Shown piece after piece: positions 31,364 through 41,800 of a stretch of DNA of 64,000 nucleotides. Made by a program: the position numbers and the translations under genes. The DNA is from Azolla caroliniana (lineage: Eukaryota > Polypodiophyta): positions 1-64,000 of the forward strand of contig JBHGNT010000112.1 of NCBI GenBank assembly GCA_043228905.1. Direction: 5' to 3'. The notes below the pieces were generated by a model that made no database searches, was not told where the DNA came from, and worked only from the letters and a program-made list of their open reading frames with translations. The stretch's first letter is position 1, and every line of letters begins with the position of its first letter.

Positions 31364-34300
31364 TCATTTGTAAGTCCATATAGTTTGGAGTCCTGAACGA
31401 TTCAAAGCGAAACGAAATCCTTTTCCTAAACACAAGACCTTAAGTCGAATAGACAAAGGACCAAATATTCGACACCATGTTATCCAAGTCAATAACAGTG
31501 ACATGAATTGATGAAGCTTGTCGGCTCCTAGTGCTTTGGTGAAGATGTCGGTTGTCTGAAAATTCATGTTGATGTGTTGAAGGTTGACATCTCCAACCTG
31601 AACGTGCTCTCAAATGAAGTGATAGTGCACTTTGATATGCTCTGTGCGTGCATGGAACACTAGGTTCCGAGCCAGATAAATACTGGTCATGTTGTCGCAT
31701 TAAAGGGGAGTCGGATCCTTGATGGGAATGTCGAGATTCTTGACGATTCTCTTCAGCCAAATGGCTTCACATGTAGCCATAGCTATGCCCTTCATGTCGA
31801 CTAGATGCTCACCTCCAATGACCAAATCATCCATGTATAGGATGATGAAAATCGAACTTCTAGAATCGCTTTTTATGTAGAGGGAGTTGTCAGATTTTGA
31901 CATTCTAAAGTTGATTTGATGAAGGTATTGTGTTTTCTTCGAAAGCCAAGCACACAGTGCTTGCTTAAGGCCATATAGAGGTTTCTTTAGTCGGCAGACT
32001 ACTTTCGGATGGATGTTGGATTCGAAGTCAGGTGGTTGTACCGTGTACGCCTCTTCTAATTCTACTTGGAGAAAGGTGTTCTTTATGTCCATTTGATGGA
32101 GGTGCCACCCTTTCGCTATTGCAAGGGTCAATTCATTTTCGTAGGATTGATCGTCTTCATATTCCGACATTTTGGCCTTGCCTTTGTCCATCTTCGGACA
32201 TGGCCGAGATGTGCTCTAGTTGCTCGGGGGTTCTTGTGGCCCATTGAGCCTGGTCGTGATCGGACTTTTCTTCGAACATATGCCTCAGTTGATCTTTGTC
32301 TTCGATCTCTTGGTTGGCCAAGTCCGGGTCGACTAGGGTTGGAGTCTGAGTTGTCTCTAGTTTGTACCAAGATGTCGACTCCTCGAAAACAATGTGCCGA
32401 CTCACTCGAACTTTCCGAGTAGATGGGTTATAGCACGTGTACCCCATTCGAGTGAGTACCCTATGAGTATACATTTCTTCGACTTAGGATCCAGCTTCTG
32501 TCACTTCTCGTTGGGAATATGTACATATGCAATTGAGTCGAATATCCTGATGTGGGAGAAATCTGGCTTCTTTCCATAAAACTTCTCAAGGGGTGTTACG
32601 TCGTGCACCCCAAAGGTTGTACACATGTTCATGAGGTAGACGGTTGTGTTGGCGGCTTCAACCCAATACGACTTTGGTAGGTTCTTTTCGTTCATCATCG
32701 CCCTGGCTACCTGTAATATGTGTTGATTTTTGCGTTCGGCTACTCCATTTTGTTGACTCGGTGTATGTCGGCCGGAGAACTCTCGTCAAATTCCTTCCTT
32801 TCAGAGATAACCTATGAAATCATCTGAGAAGTACTCCTTACCCCCACCCGATCAAAACATCGGACATGCCGACTTGTGGCTTTCTCGACTTCATTCTTAA
32901 ATTTTTTGAAGTGTTAGAACACTTTACACATTTGCCGCATGGGGTAGATCCAGGTGTGCCTGGAGAAGTCTTCAATGAATTTCATGTAACATCGGCATTT
33001 GTTGAATGTTGTCGTTTGTGTTGGTCCCCATGCGTCTCAGTGCATCACATCTAGGAGGCCTTTGCTCATGTTTTCCTCGTTTGGAAATAGGTGTTGATGT
33101 TGTTTGCCAAATTGGCAAGCTTCACATACACCTTCAATCTCTTTGAAGGTCGGGAGCTCGATGACGACTCCTTTTGATTGCATCCCCTTCAGCTTTTGGT
33201 GGTTGATATGGCCGATTCTTTTGTGCCATAGCTCTATGTCCGTATCAGCTTTGGTGCCTTTTGCAAACATGGCTGATTTCATCTCGTACGAATCGAGAAT
33301 GAACATTCGGCCCTCTCTTTGTCCACAAGCGATGAGTCGGGCTTCCTTTTCGATGAAGCAACGAACTTAGTTGAAGCAGACTTGCATGCCTTGCTCTACA
33401 ATTTGGCTGACTAGGACCAAATTCTTCATGATGGTTGGTACATGCAAGACATTCTTAATGTATGTTTGGTTGCCCTCATTCTTGAATGGGACATTGCCGA
33501 TGTGCCATATCATATGAGTAGTGTCGTCTCTGATCTCGACACACCAATTCAGCTCTCATAAGTCTTGGAACCATTCTTGACGAGATGTCATGTGGTTCGA
33601 CACACCAGAGTCGACAAACCATACATCTTCTGGACCGGAGGCCCAACATAAAATTGGCTCTATGTCTCATCACAAACATTCCGCCATGGTAGTCATATTC
33701 GGAGTTGGTGGCATAATTGGTGAGTTGTCAGCTTGTGGAAGCCGACTCACACTTCTTCTTTTGACACTCTTCTTCATGGTGGCCGACTTTGCCGCAATAT
33801 CCATATTCGATTGACTTTTGTCAGCTTGAACCCGCATGAAAGCTCCCACTTCTTCGATTGATTCCATTTTCTTGCCGAAATTTGGAGTTGTTTGTTGGGC
33901 CTCATCCACCTCGTCCTTCGCCGAATCGGCCTCTTCGTGCTCGACCATGTCCTCTTCCTCCATCCGAGTGTGTGTAGAGCATGTGGCCTTTTGAGGCGCT
34001 ACTCCTTGTTCGAACGTGGTTTTCTTCAACCAACAACAGTGATTGAGGATCGAAGAAAGAGGGAGGATTCGGCCTTGCTAGGATAGTGGTTCTCATTGTA
34101 GCAAACTGTGGTGCGAGGCCACCTAGGCATTATGCACCATCTCATCATCCTCCACATTGACACTTATTGAACCGAGTTAGTCACAAAGCTCCTTGATCTT
34201 CAAGGTATAGCTTGTGATGGACATATCTTTTTGTTGAATGTTGTTCAACTCTTGGCGGGGTTGAAGCTTTCTTCTGGTTGTGGTGACCACGAAAATCTTC

Positions 34301-34635
34301 CTTAGATTATCCCATGCTGCCTTCGGCGTCTTACCTTCTCGAATGTAGCAAAGTATGTGGTCATGGACACATGTTACCAAGCAATACATCACTCGCCTTG
34401 TCGTTTGCTCCCATGTTGAGTAGTCGACATTCTTTGGGTTGGGTTTGTTTTCTTGTGTTCCTTGAATGTAGCCCCAATAGCCTTGTCCAACAAGGTATTG
34501 GTGCATCTTGTACTCCCAACATGGAAATTTGTTTCTGTCCAACTTCTCGCTAGGGAGAGAGCGCTCCCCATTTGAGTATTCATTAAGTCGATAAAAATTT
34601 CCTTCTTCTTCTTCCTTAGACACGAGCTATGTAGT
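31364..34635 (-). pseudogene. Copia B2 gag-pol remnant
   Basis: A minus-strand family B element read right to left. Gag starts at about 34,623 (WEYKMHQYLVGQGYWGY). Then come the zinc region and protease (about 33,480-33,800), GAG-pre-integrase (LWHKRIGHINHQKLKGMQSK, CEACQFGKQHQH), integrase (SYWVEAANTTVYLMN, FGKKP-like segment), linker, RT (KGWHLHQMDIKNTFLQ, LYMDDLVIGG at about 31,825) and RNase H (CDNMTSIYLARN, about 31,685). RT is fused almost directly to RNase H by an internal deletion near 31,790. Many stops and frame changes make it inactive. Its leader and 5' LTR are separated from gag by the LTR element at 34,636-37,715. Confidence 0.88.
34631..34635. other. Target-site duplication, left copy (GTAGT)
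   Basis: GTAGT precedes the TG of the left LTR; ATAGT (37,716-37,720) follows the right LTR. One G/A difference; four of five bases match. Confidence 0.6.
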
Positions 34636-34992
34636 TGTTACTCGTATGAATATACGACGAGGCATAAGGGTATGTGTAATGATGTGGTTGATGTGTATGT
34701 ATAATATTAATGAGTGTGTGAGGATGAGTATGTGTATGTGTATGAACACATGCACATTTGTGTGCATGTGTACAAAGGTGAGAAAGTGGGTAAGTAATGT
34801 AACTCCCTACTTGTCTCATTCTTTATCTGTAACGGTTACCTCTTGTACTATATAAACCCACCCATGGGGCATAATGTAACATAACTTTTTCCCTCTCATT
34901 TTGTGTTTGTCTCATTGTTTCTCTTTCCCTCACACGTAACCCCCTTGGGAGGGGGGTGTAGCTATTCTAGGCTTCACCCCCACCCATTAACA
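34636..34992 (+). repeat. Left LTR of the gene-carrying element
   Basis: Starts TGTTACTCGTATG and ends CATTAACA. TATA box CTATATAAAC at 34,848-34,857. The end carries the G-rich/C-rich hairpin also seen at 22,947-23,020. From the GAATATACGACGAGG block onward it differs from the right LTR by only a few bases. Confidence 0.8.
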
Positions 34993-35521
34993 CTTTTGGC
35001 ATGCCCAAACGGACGACCCTCCTTTGAGAGGAAGTCTATCCCTCACTCTCCCTCTTTGTGTGTTTGTACATCTGTCTATTGTGTGTTGAGAATTGTGTGT
35101 GCATGATGAGAGACAAAGAGTTCAAGTTTTTGCTCCATTGGCATATGTCTGGTTCTTGAAGAAAGAAGAAGTTATATCCATCGCTTTTTGTTCTCTATCT
35201 CTCTTTCTCTCTCTCCTGCCCCATCCTGCCACGTCACGTCCTCTTAGAGTTTTTAGGGTTTGAAGATCGCCATCGCTCCACCTCCGCAGAGCCCCCAGCC
35301 TCTCATACCTCGCACAGATGTTGTCACCGCTCCCGGATGCCCTCCCAATTGTGCCATTTCTTTTGACAACTTAGGCCTCATCAAGGTCGTAGAAAGCTCA
35401 GGAGAGAATGGACACCCTCAAGTCGTTGCAAGGTGGGATAAGCCACAGCCTCAGAAGAACATACAGAAACCCACTCTGTGCCGATCTCCCTGCCTCGTCT
35501 CGCAAGCTCTGTCATCGCCAT

Positions 35522-35800
35522 GGCCTCTCTTGGCTCCCTCGTCGCGTCTAGGCTCTTGAAGCGCATTTCTTCTTCGTCTTCCTCCTCTTCTCCTGCACCT
35601 CTGCTGCACCGAATCTCTTCCAGAGGCTTCCATGGCGACCATCACGCAGCGGCCCCCTCCAGGAGCCTCTTTGGCATTGCTCGTGCCTCTAGCTCTAAGT
35701 CCACGGGAAGTGATATCATTGGTATCGATCTCGGAACTACTAGCTCTTGTGTCTCTGTCATGGAAGGAAAGACTGCTCGTGTTATTGAAAATTTCGGCAC
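35522..35800 (+). pseudogene. Captured mitochondrial HSP70 N-terminal fragment
   Basis: From the ATG at 35,522 the frame codes a Ser/Arg-rich mitochondrial presequence (MASLGSLVASRLLKRISSSS) and then the opening of the HSP70 ATPase domain (DIIGIDLGTTSSCVSVMEGK) up to VIEN. The normal continuation (ARTTPS-type segment) is absent. After about 35,800 the frame runs into unrelated sequence and stops at 35,892-35,894. Upstream bases 35,250-35,520 look like its 5' UTR. It is a fragment and cannot make a working chaperone. The parent gene should be a single nuclear locus elsewhere. Confidence 0.85.
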
Positions 35801-35984
35801 ATCGGATGAGGACTGTCTGAGGAAGGCAAAAGCAGCAGAATCAGAACGTGAGTTTCTGAAGGCAGCGAGCCAGCTAGCTTTGCCAAATAGATGACCTGCC
35901 AGAGAGAAGGCTAACATAATGTACGTGAAGCATCGCCTATGGCCTTTTGGAGAGGATGGAGTATTTTACCTCAATCCTCTAGTA

Positions 35985-36600
35985 GAGCTATGATTACTCT
36001 ACAGATGTTGTGCTCACGGAACAATACCTTCCGTCTAACCACCCTGTCACTGTGTGCCTCTCATTAGAGGATGTTTCTATAGGGCATTATTCCCTCAGGG
36101 AAGAGCCTGTTGGACCTATGTTCTATGCAACCTTCAATCAACAATAGACTAATATACCCTATGAAATCTTCACGTATTCAGAAGGCATTTCCAGCAACCT
36201 CACCAGAGCTTTGCACTCTGCTTGTAACCGCACTAAGCTTATTTATAGTGCATACATAGGATCAGGGATTACTCTCGAGCAAAAAGGCTTTGTAATTATA
36301 CCACAATGACAAACAGAAACTAGTGGTTTCACAAATACTGCCATCACTTTTTAGTACCCATTGGGTGGTTCAAGCTCCAGATATCTATATCTCATGCCCA
36401 CTGGTGACATAGTCTCCGTCTTCCTCATTGATAATGGCCTCTCTCCTATGAAGATTAAGGACAACCGACAATTGGTGAATTTCTTCTCTATGAAACTAAA
36501 AGCGGGTACTATTTTAGGGCCCCATTGGAATCCGAGAGCCAAGAACGATGGATACTATTCGCATCGGGGCCACTTGGGCATAACCCCCGTCGGCCGCTAT
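35985..36600 (+). pseudogene. Captured vicilin-like cupin fragment
   Basis: Plus-strand frames code segments resembling a two-cupin storage-globulin-like protein. Examples are SSNLTRALHSACNRTKLIYS at about 36,195 (the between-cupin helix region) and NFFSMKLKAGTILGPHWNPR at about 36,480-36,540, where GxxxGPHWNPRA is the second cupin start with a metal-site-type His. Stops at about 36,148, 36,308 and 36,352 break it. The cupin assignment rests on these motifs alone. Confidence 0.6.
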
Positions 36601-37355
36601 CGCCGCTGTTGCAGCAATTGTTGCCACCACCGCTGTCGCAATCATCACCGTTCGGAATCGAAACGGAAGCAAATGGTTTGTAGCCCTATATTGATGTCCT
36701 TATGTGGTTCCTAGCAAAAAGAAGGTCAAGCAAGATATTGATGATGTCGAAGGAAGGGGAAAAGAAGGAAGGTTGATTCAAGTGGAAAGAGGGAAAACAA
36801 TCAAGAAGGGAGTAGCAGAAAGCCAGAGATTTTCCAGAATGAAGTAGAGAAGATTCAGAAAAGTGACGAAGAGGAAACAAGAAGAAGATAGAGGCTAGAC
36901 AGACACATAAAGAAAAAGATAGAAGAAGAAGAAAAAAAGAGGGGCAATTGACAAAATTTTAAAAAATGACAATGGCAGAGAAAACGGAATTTCAAAACCT
37001 CAAGGGCAGAGGAGAATTTCGAAAACTCAAGGGTAAATAATAATAACAAAAATTTCTAAAACCAAGGGGTAAAAATCATGAAATTTCAAAAACACAACTC
37101 ACATGATGAAAGAAAGAATACACAAACGCACAACATGATTTCACGACCTATGCCACATTGAACTAGCCAATTGGTATATGATCCAATCGCGACTTGTGTT
37201 GACTGAACGAGAAGGTTTGAGTCAAGCAAAGCTTCGATCGAAGTTATCGATCGTAGAGCAATGATCCGGTTGAGGGATTTTTGGTCGTTCAGACGATCGA
37301 TGGAGTTACGGTCGAGAAGAGTTATCATGGCGAGTGGGTTCACTGTGCAATGCAC
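36601..37355. other. Rest of the element interior, no gene seen
   Basis: First Arg/His-rich non-conserved frames, then purine-rich sequence (36,720-37,080), then about 270 bp before the 3' LTR ending in GTGCAATGCAC. No polypurine tract of the usual G-rich kind adjoins the LTR. Confidence 0.4.
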
Positions 37356-37715
37356 TGTCCCATAGACGTAAGAATATACGACGAGGCATAAGGGTATGTG
37401 TAATGAAGTGGTTAATGTGTATGTATAATATTAATGAGTGTGTGAGGATGAGTATGTGTATGTGTATGAACACATGCACATTTGTGTGCATGTGTACAAA
37501 GGTGAGAAAGTGGGTAAGTAATGTAACTCCCTACTAGTCTCATTCTTTATTTGTAACGGTTACCTCTTGTACTATATAAACCCACCCATGGGGCATAATG
37601 GAATAAGCTTTTTCCCTCTCATTTTGTGTTTGTCTCATTGTTTCTCTTTCCCTCACACGTAACCCCCTTGGGAGGGGGGTGGAGCTATTCTAGGCTTCAC
37701 CCCCACCCGTTAACA
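37356..37715 (+). repeat. Right LTR of the gene-carrying element
   Basis: Starts TGTCCCATAGACG and ends CGTTAACA. TATA box CTATATAAAC at about 37,571-37,580. Only the first 15-20 bases and scattered single bases differ from the left LTR. Confidence 0.8.
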
Positions 37716-37806
37716 ATAGTGGCACTACGATAGCGGATAGCCGGATTTGTCGCCGACGTATCGAACACACAACACACGCGAATGGGCTAAATTAAGCTAC
37801 CAAATC

Positions 37807-37818
37807 GCTTTAATACCA
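37807..37818 (-). other. Decayed primer-binding site of copia B2
   Basis: The minus strand reads TGGTATTAAAGC, two changes from the standard copia site TGGTATCAGAGC. The 90 bases to its left (37,716-37,806) are the B2 leader, cut off from gag by the inserted LTR element. Confidence 0.7.
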
Positions 37819-37970
37819 TATAAAGAATCGGGTGTGATTCTTTGCAGCGTAATAGAGATATGTGTTATGTGGGTGTGAAAGAGGAAAGAGGAGAGACACA
37901 AGATAGATACTCAAGATGTATATTAACAAGGAGAATAGTAAGTACAAAATGTAGCATTACAAGGGAGAAT
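37819..37970 (-). repeat. Partial 5' LTR of copia B2
   Basis: Starts TATAAAGAATC, matching TGTAAAGAATA of the B1 LTR with the terminal G changed to A. It is interrupted on its right by the LTR of copia E. Confidence 0.6.
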
Positions 37971-38087
37971 TGTTGGCATAAAAGGCCAACACCTTCCACC
38001 TTGTAACCATAGTGTGAACACGTCCTCTAGTTAGGGCATGAGTATATAAGCTCAACCCTAACATTGTAGCTATAATAATCTTGTATC
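37971..38087 (+). repeat. 5' LTR of copia E, left part
   Basis: Starts TGTTGGCATAAAAGG. TATA-like GAGTATATAAGC at about 38,038-38,049. It is split by copia A1; the rest lies at 43,561-43,728, directly before an initiator-Met-type primer site. Confidence 0.7.
38083..38087. other. Target-site duplication, left copy (GTATC)
   Basis: GTATC precedes the 5' LTR of copia A1 and is repeated at 43,556-43,560 after its 3' LTR. Confidence 0.95.
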
Positions 38088-38419
38088 TGTTGGGATTACG
38101 GTCCCTCCGGATGGGATGGTCGGATGTCCGGAGCCGGATGATGAAGACCCCGGCTACGGAGCCGGATCATGAAGACCCCGGCTACGGAGCCGGATGATGA
38201 AGACCCCGGCTACGGAGCCGGATGACGAATGTACCCGGAGAGAGATCCGGATGCGGGGACATATTTGTGAATATGTTTGCCAAGGGCCCTTGAGGCTATA
38301 TTTGTAAATAGCCCGAAAGTCATATGTGTATAAATATGACTTAGGGCAAACAGTCCCGTGGTTGTTGTTGTTGTTACTCTTTTTTCTGGTTTTCCACTCA
38401 AGGGGAGCTAAGTGAGCAG

Positions 38420-38470
<51 letters not shown>

Positions 38471-38736
38471 GAAGAGGTCGTTGCCTATGTGTATTACCGC
38501 CGCCTGTGGTGAAGACAGTGAGCTCAAGGTTGTTGCCTTGTAGCTTCACCATTGTACATCTCTGTTTATAGTGATAGTTGGAGTTTGAGGACTCCCGTGG
38601 TTTTTTCCCATTTAGGGTTTTCCACGTAAAACATCCTGTGTACTCTTCTCTCTATTGTCTTCTTCCATTTTTTGTATTTCCTGTTTTCTGTGAGTTGATC
38701 CTATTCCTCGGTGGTGGCCGAGCACTGTGTTCAACA
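38088..38736 (+). repeat. 5' LTR of copia A1
   Basis: 649 bp, TGTTGGGATTAC ... TTCAACA. U3 has three 28-bp minisatellite units (38,137-38,220; core GACCCCGGCTACGGAGCCG). TATA-like GTATAAATATGAC lies at about 38,327-38,339, and a long GA tract at 38,422-38,469. Confidence 0.97.
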
Positions 38737-38739
38737 AAG

Positions 38740-38751
38740 TGGTATCAGAGC
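38740..38751 (+). other. Primer-binding site of copia A1
   Basis: TGGTATCAGAGC, three bases after the LTR end. Confidence 0.97.
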
Positions 38752-38842
38752 GACGGTAACACAGAAAATGGAAGGCGGCGGTAGTGGGCCTCCGGGCATG
38801 ATGTTGTTGAACTCATAGAACTACACCGACTGGAAGATAAAG

Positions 38843-41800
38843 ATGGAAGACCTTCTCATCGTCCGAGACCTGTATGAACCGATCGACAATGCCGAGATAC
38901 CCAAGGGGGTAATAGAGTCGGAGTGGAAGCTCCTGAACCGGAAAGCCGTAGCGACGATCCGGCAATATGTCGATGTAAGTGTTCTGCAACATGTGGCGAA
39001 CGATACGAACGCCTATGAGATGTGGCAGAAGCTGTCCGGACTGTATGAGAGGAAGAATGCTTTGACCCGGACCTCCCTGATGAGGAAGATAGTGAATCTT
39101 AAGTACCGGGACGGCGAGAGCATGGTCGAACACGTCAGCACGTTCATGGGATTCGTGAACCAGCTTGCGGCGATCAAGTTCCCGTTGGATGACGCAATGC
39201 AAGCCATCATGCTGATGTGTACCCTTCCGGAGAGCTGGGAGAACTTGGTAGTTACTCTCAGCACCTCTTGTAAGGAAGAGAACTTGTCTTTACTAACGGT
39301 AAAGACAAGTATTCTAAATGAAGAAGCGCGTCGGAGAGACAAAGAACCGGCCTCCGACTCGAAGGCGCTGCTTACCGAATCGGAACGGGGAAGACAACGG
39401 AACCGGAGTCCGCAAAGACGGGAGAAGTCGGGGACACGGTCGCAGTCGAGGGGAAGACCTACATGCTTCTACTGTGGGAAGCCGGGGCACTTCCAGAAGA
39501 ACTGTCGGCATTTCCGGAAAGACAACGGAACCGACGGTACCGATTCGAAGAAGTCACCGGAGCGAAACGGTGCATACCGAGGAACCACGGACCGGAGAGG
39601 TCCGGATCGGCGAGGGCAGGACCGGAAAGGAACGACGGCACTCGCGGCAAGTGAAGAAGAGATAATGCCCATTACCGAAGAAAGGGAGCTGAACCTTGCC
39701 GGTGAAGAGATGACCTGGGTGGTCGATTCCGGAGCGTCGTTCCACCTGACCCCGGAGAAGAAATACTTCTCATCCTACACAGCCGGTGAGCACGGCTGTG
39801 TCCGGATGGGAAATGAAGGTACATGCCGGATTGTCGGCATAGGAGACGTGTGGCTGATGACATCAACCGGATGCAAAATGTTGCTGAAGGATGTCCGACA
39901 CGTTCCGGAGGTTCGATTGAACCTGATTTGGGCCGGGAGACTAGACGATGAAGGCTACACAGGTAGCATCCGGAACGGCGTAATGAAGTTCAGCAAGGGG
40001 AGCCTGATAGTGGCTCGGGCCCGGAAAGTCAACACACTGTACCTTATGAATGCCTGGTTGTGTCCGGAGGAGTTGAACGTGGCAGCCGACACTGCCGGTG
40101 AGCTGTGGTACAAGAGACTGTGCCACATGAGTGAGAAGGGGATGAAGAGGCTTGCAGAAGACAACCTTATTCCAGTGAAGGATGTGCACCTGGAGAAGTG
40201 CACCGATTGCCTGGCCGGTAAGCAGAACCGAACCTCCTTCCACTCAAGGCCACCGACGAGACGTAGCGCGCCATTGGAGTTGGTGCACACTGACGTGTGT
40301 CAAGTAGAAACGAAGTCACATGGCGGAGCCCAGTACTTCGTGACATTCATTGATGACCACAGCCGGAAGCTGTGGACGGCACCGTTGAAGACAAAGGACC
40401 AAGTGTTGTGCGTTTTCAAAGAACTCCACGCGAGAGTGGAAAGGGAATCCGGCAAGAAGCTGAAAGCGATACGAGCGGATAACGGAGGGGAATACCGGGG
40501 GCAGTTCGAGGAGTACTGTCGCTCGAAGGGAATCCGGCTCGAGTTTACTGTGCTGAAGACGCCGGAACTGAACGGGCTGGCCGAGAGGATGAACCAGACC
40601 ATAATGGAGAGGGTCCGGAGTATGCTGGCGCATGCGAAATTACCCAAGGGGTTTTGGGCTGAGGCAATGTCGACGGCGACATACGTGATAAACAGATCAC
40701 CCTCAGTACCTTTGGACGGAGACACGCCGCAGAGAGTGTGGACCGGTAGGGAAGTATCCTACCGGCATCTGAAGGTGTTCGGGTGTCTCGCATATGTGCA
40801 TGTGGCAAAGGACCGGAGAGGAAAGCTAGATCCAAAGACCCGGCCATGCATATTCCTCGGTTACGGCGATGACGAGTTCGGCTACCGAGTATGGGACCCG
40901 GTCGACAAAAAGATATTCCGGAGTCGTGATATCATCTTCATGGAGGACAAGACACTCGCCGACTGGGAGTCGGAGAAGAAGATGAAGAGCTCCAAGTCGA
41001 CCGGTGAGGATCAACTCTATGAGGAGCAGTCCCGACCGGCAAGGGACCGGTTAGCACTCGAGGATCCGGCCGAAGACGGTGAAGAAACAGAACCGGCCGA
41101 GGAAGATGAAACTGATACCGGAACCGGCCCCGATCCTGAAATGGATTCGGATGAAGAGGAAACGGAGGAGCCGGTTACCGAAGCTCCGGAACGGAGATAT
41201 ACTCTAAGAGAGAGAAGGGCCCCCCGGAGATTTCCGGAACCTGAGCACGTGCTGCTAACCGACGAGGGGGAGCCGGAGAGTTTTGAAGAAGCAAAGCTCG
41301 ACACCCATAGCCGCAGGTGGTTAAGTGCCATGCAGGAGGAGATGGATTCCCTGCATGAGAACCACACATATGAACTTGTGGAGTTGCCGAAAGGAAAGCG
41401 GGCACTTCGAAACAAGTGGGTGTTCAAGCTGAAACCGGGAGATGCCGGCAACCCCCCGAGATACAAAGCCAGGATCGTGGTGAAGGGGTTTCAGCAGAAG
41501 AAGGGCGTCGACTTCGACGAGATATTTGCCCCGGTAGTGAAGATGACCTCCATCCGGACGGTGCTGAGCATAGCGGCAAGCATGGACCTCGAGGTAGAAC
41601 AGATGGACGTGAAGACGGCATTCCTTCACGGTGACCTCGAAGAAGAGATCTACATGCAGCAACCGGAAGGATTCGAGAAGAAAGGGAAGGAGCACCTGGT
41701 ATGCCGGTTGAAGAAGAGCCTTTACGGACTGAAGCAGGCTCCCCGGCAATGGTACCGGAAGTTCGACTCTTTCATGACCGACGAAGGGTACCACAAAACG

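Larger units (their letters stand above)
34636..37715 (+). mobile_element. Non-autonomous LTR element carrying host gene fragments
   Basis: A 3.1-kb unit with two highly similar LTRs of 357 and 360 bp, TG...CA ends and a near-perfect 5-bp duplication. It is inserted between the gag and primer-binding site of copia B2. The interior has no gag, protease or polymerase. Instead it carries plus-strand pieces of two unrelated nuclear genes: the mitochondrial HSP70 N-terminus and a vicilin-like cupin. This fits a LARD-like or pack-type retroelement moved by proteins supplied in trans. A clear tRNA primer site after the left LTR was not identified. Confidence 0.75.

Noticed and set aside
35795-35894. 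Extension of the HSP70 ORF as a novel fusion protein
   Set aside because: After VIEN the frame leaves HSP70 similarity and ends within about 33 codons; a chance read-through is more likely than a designed fusion.
36720-37080. Purine-rich stretch as a host exon or polypurine tract
   Set aside because: It is low complexity, not adjacent to the 3' LTR, and has no open frame with a known motif.
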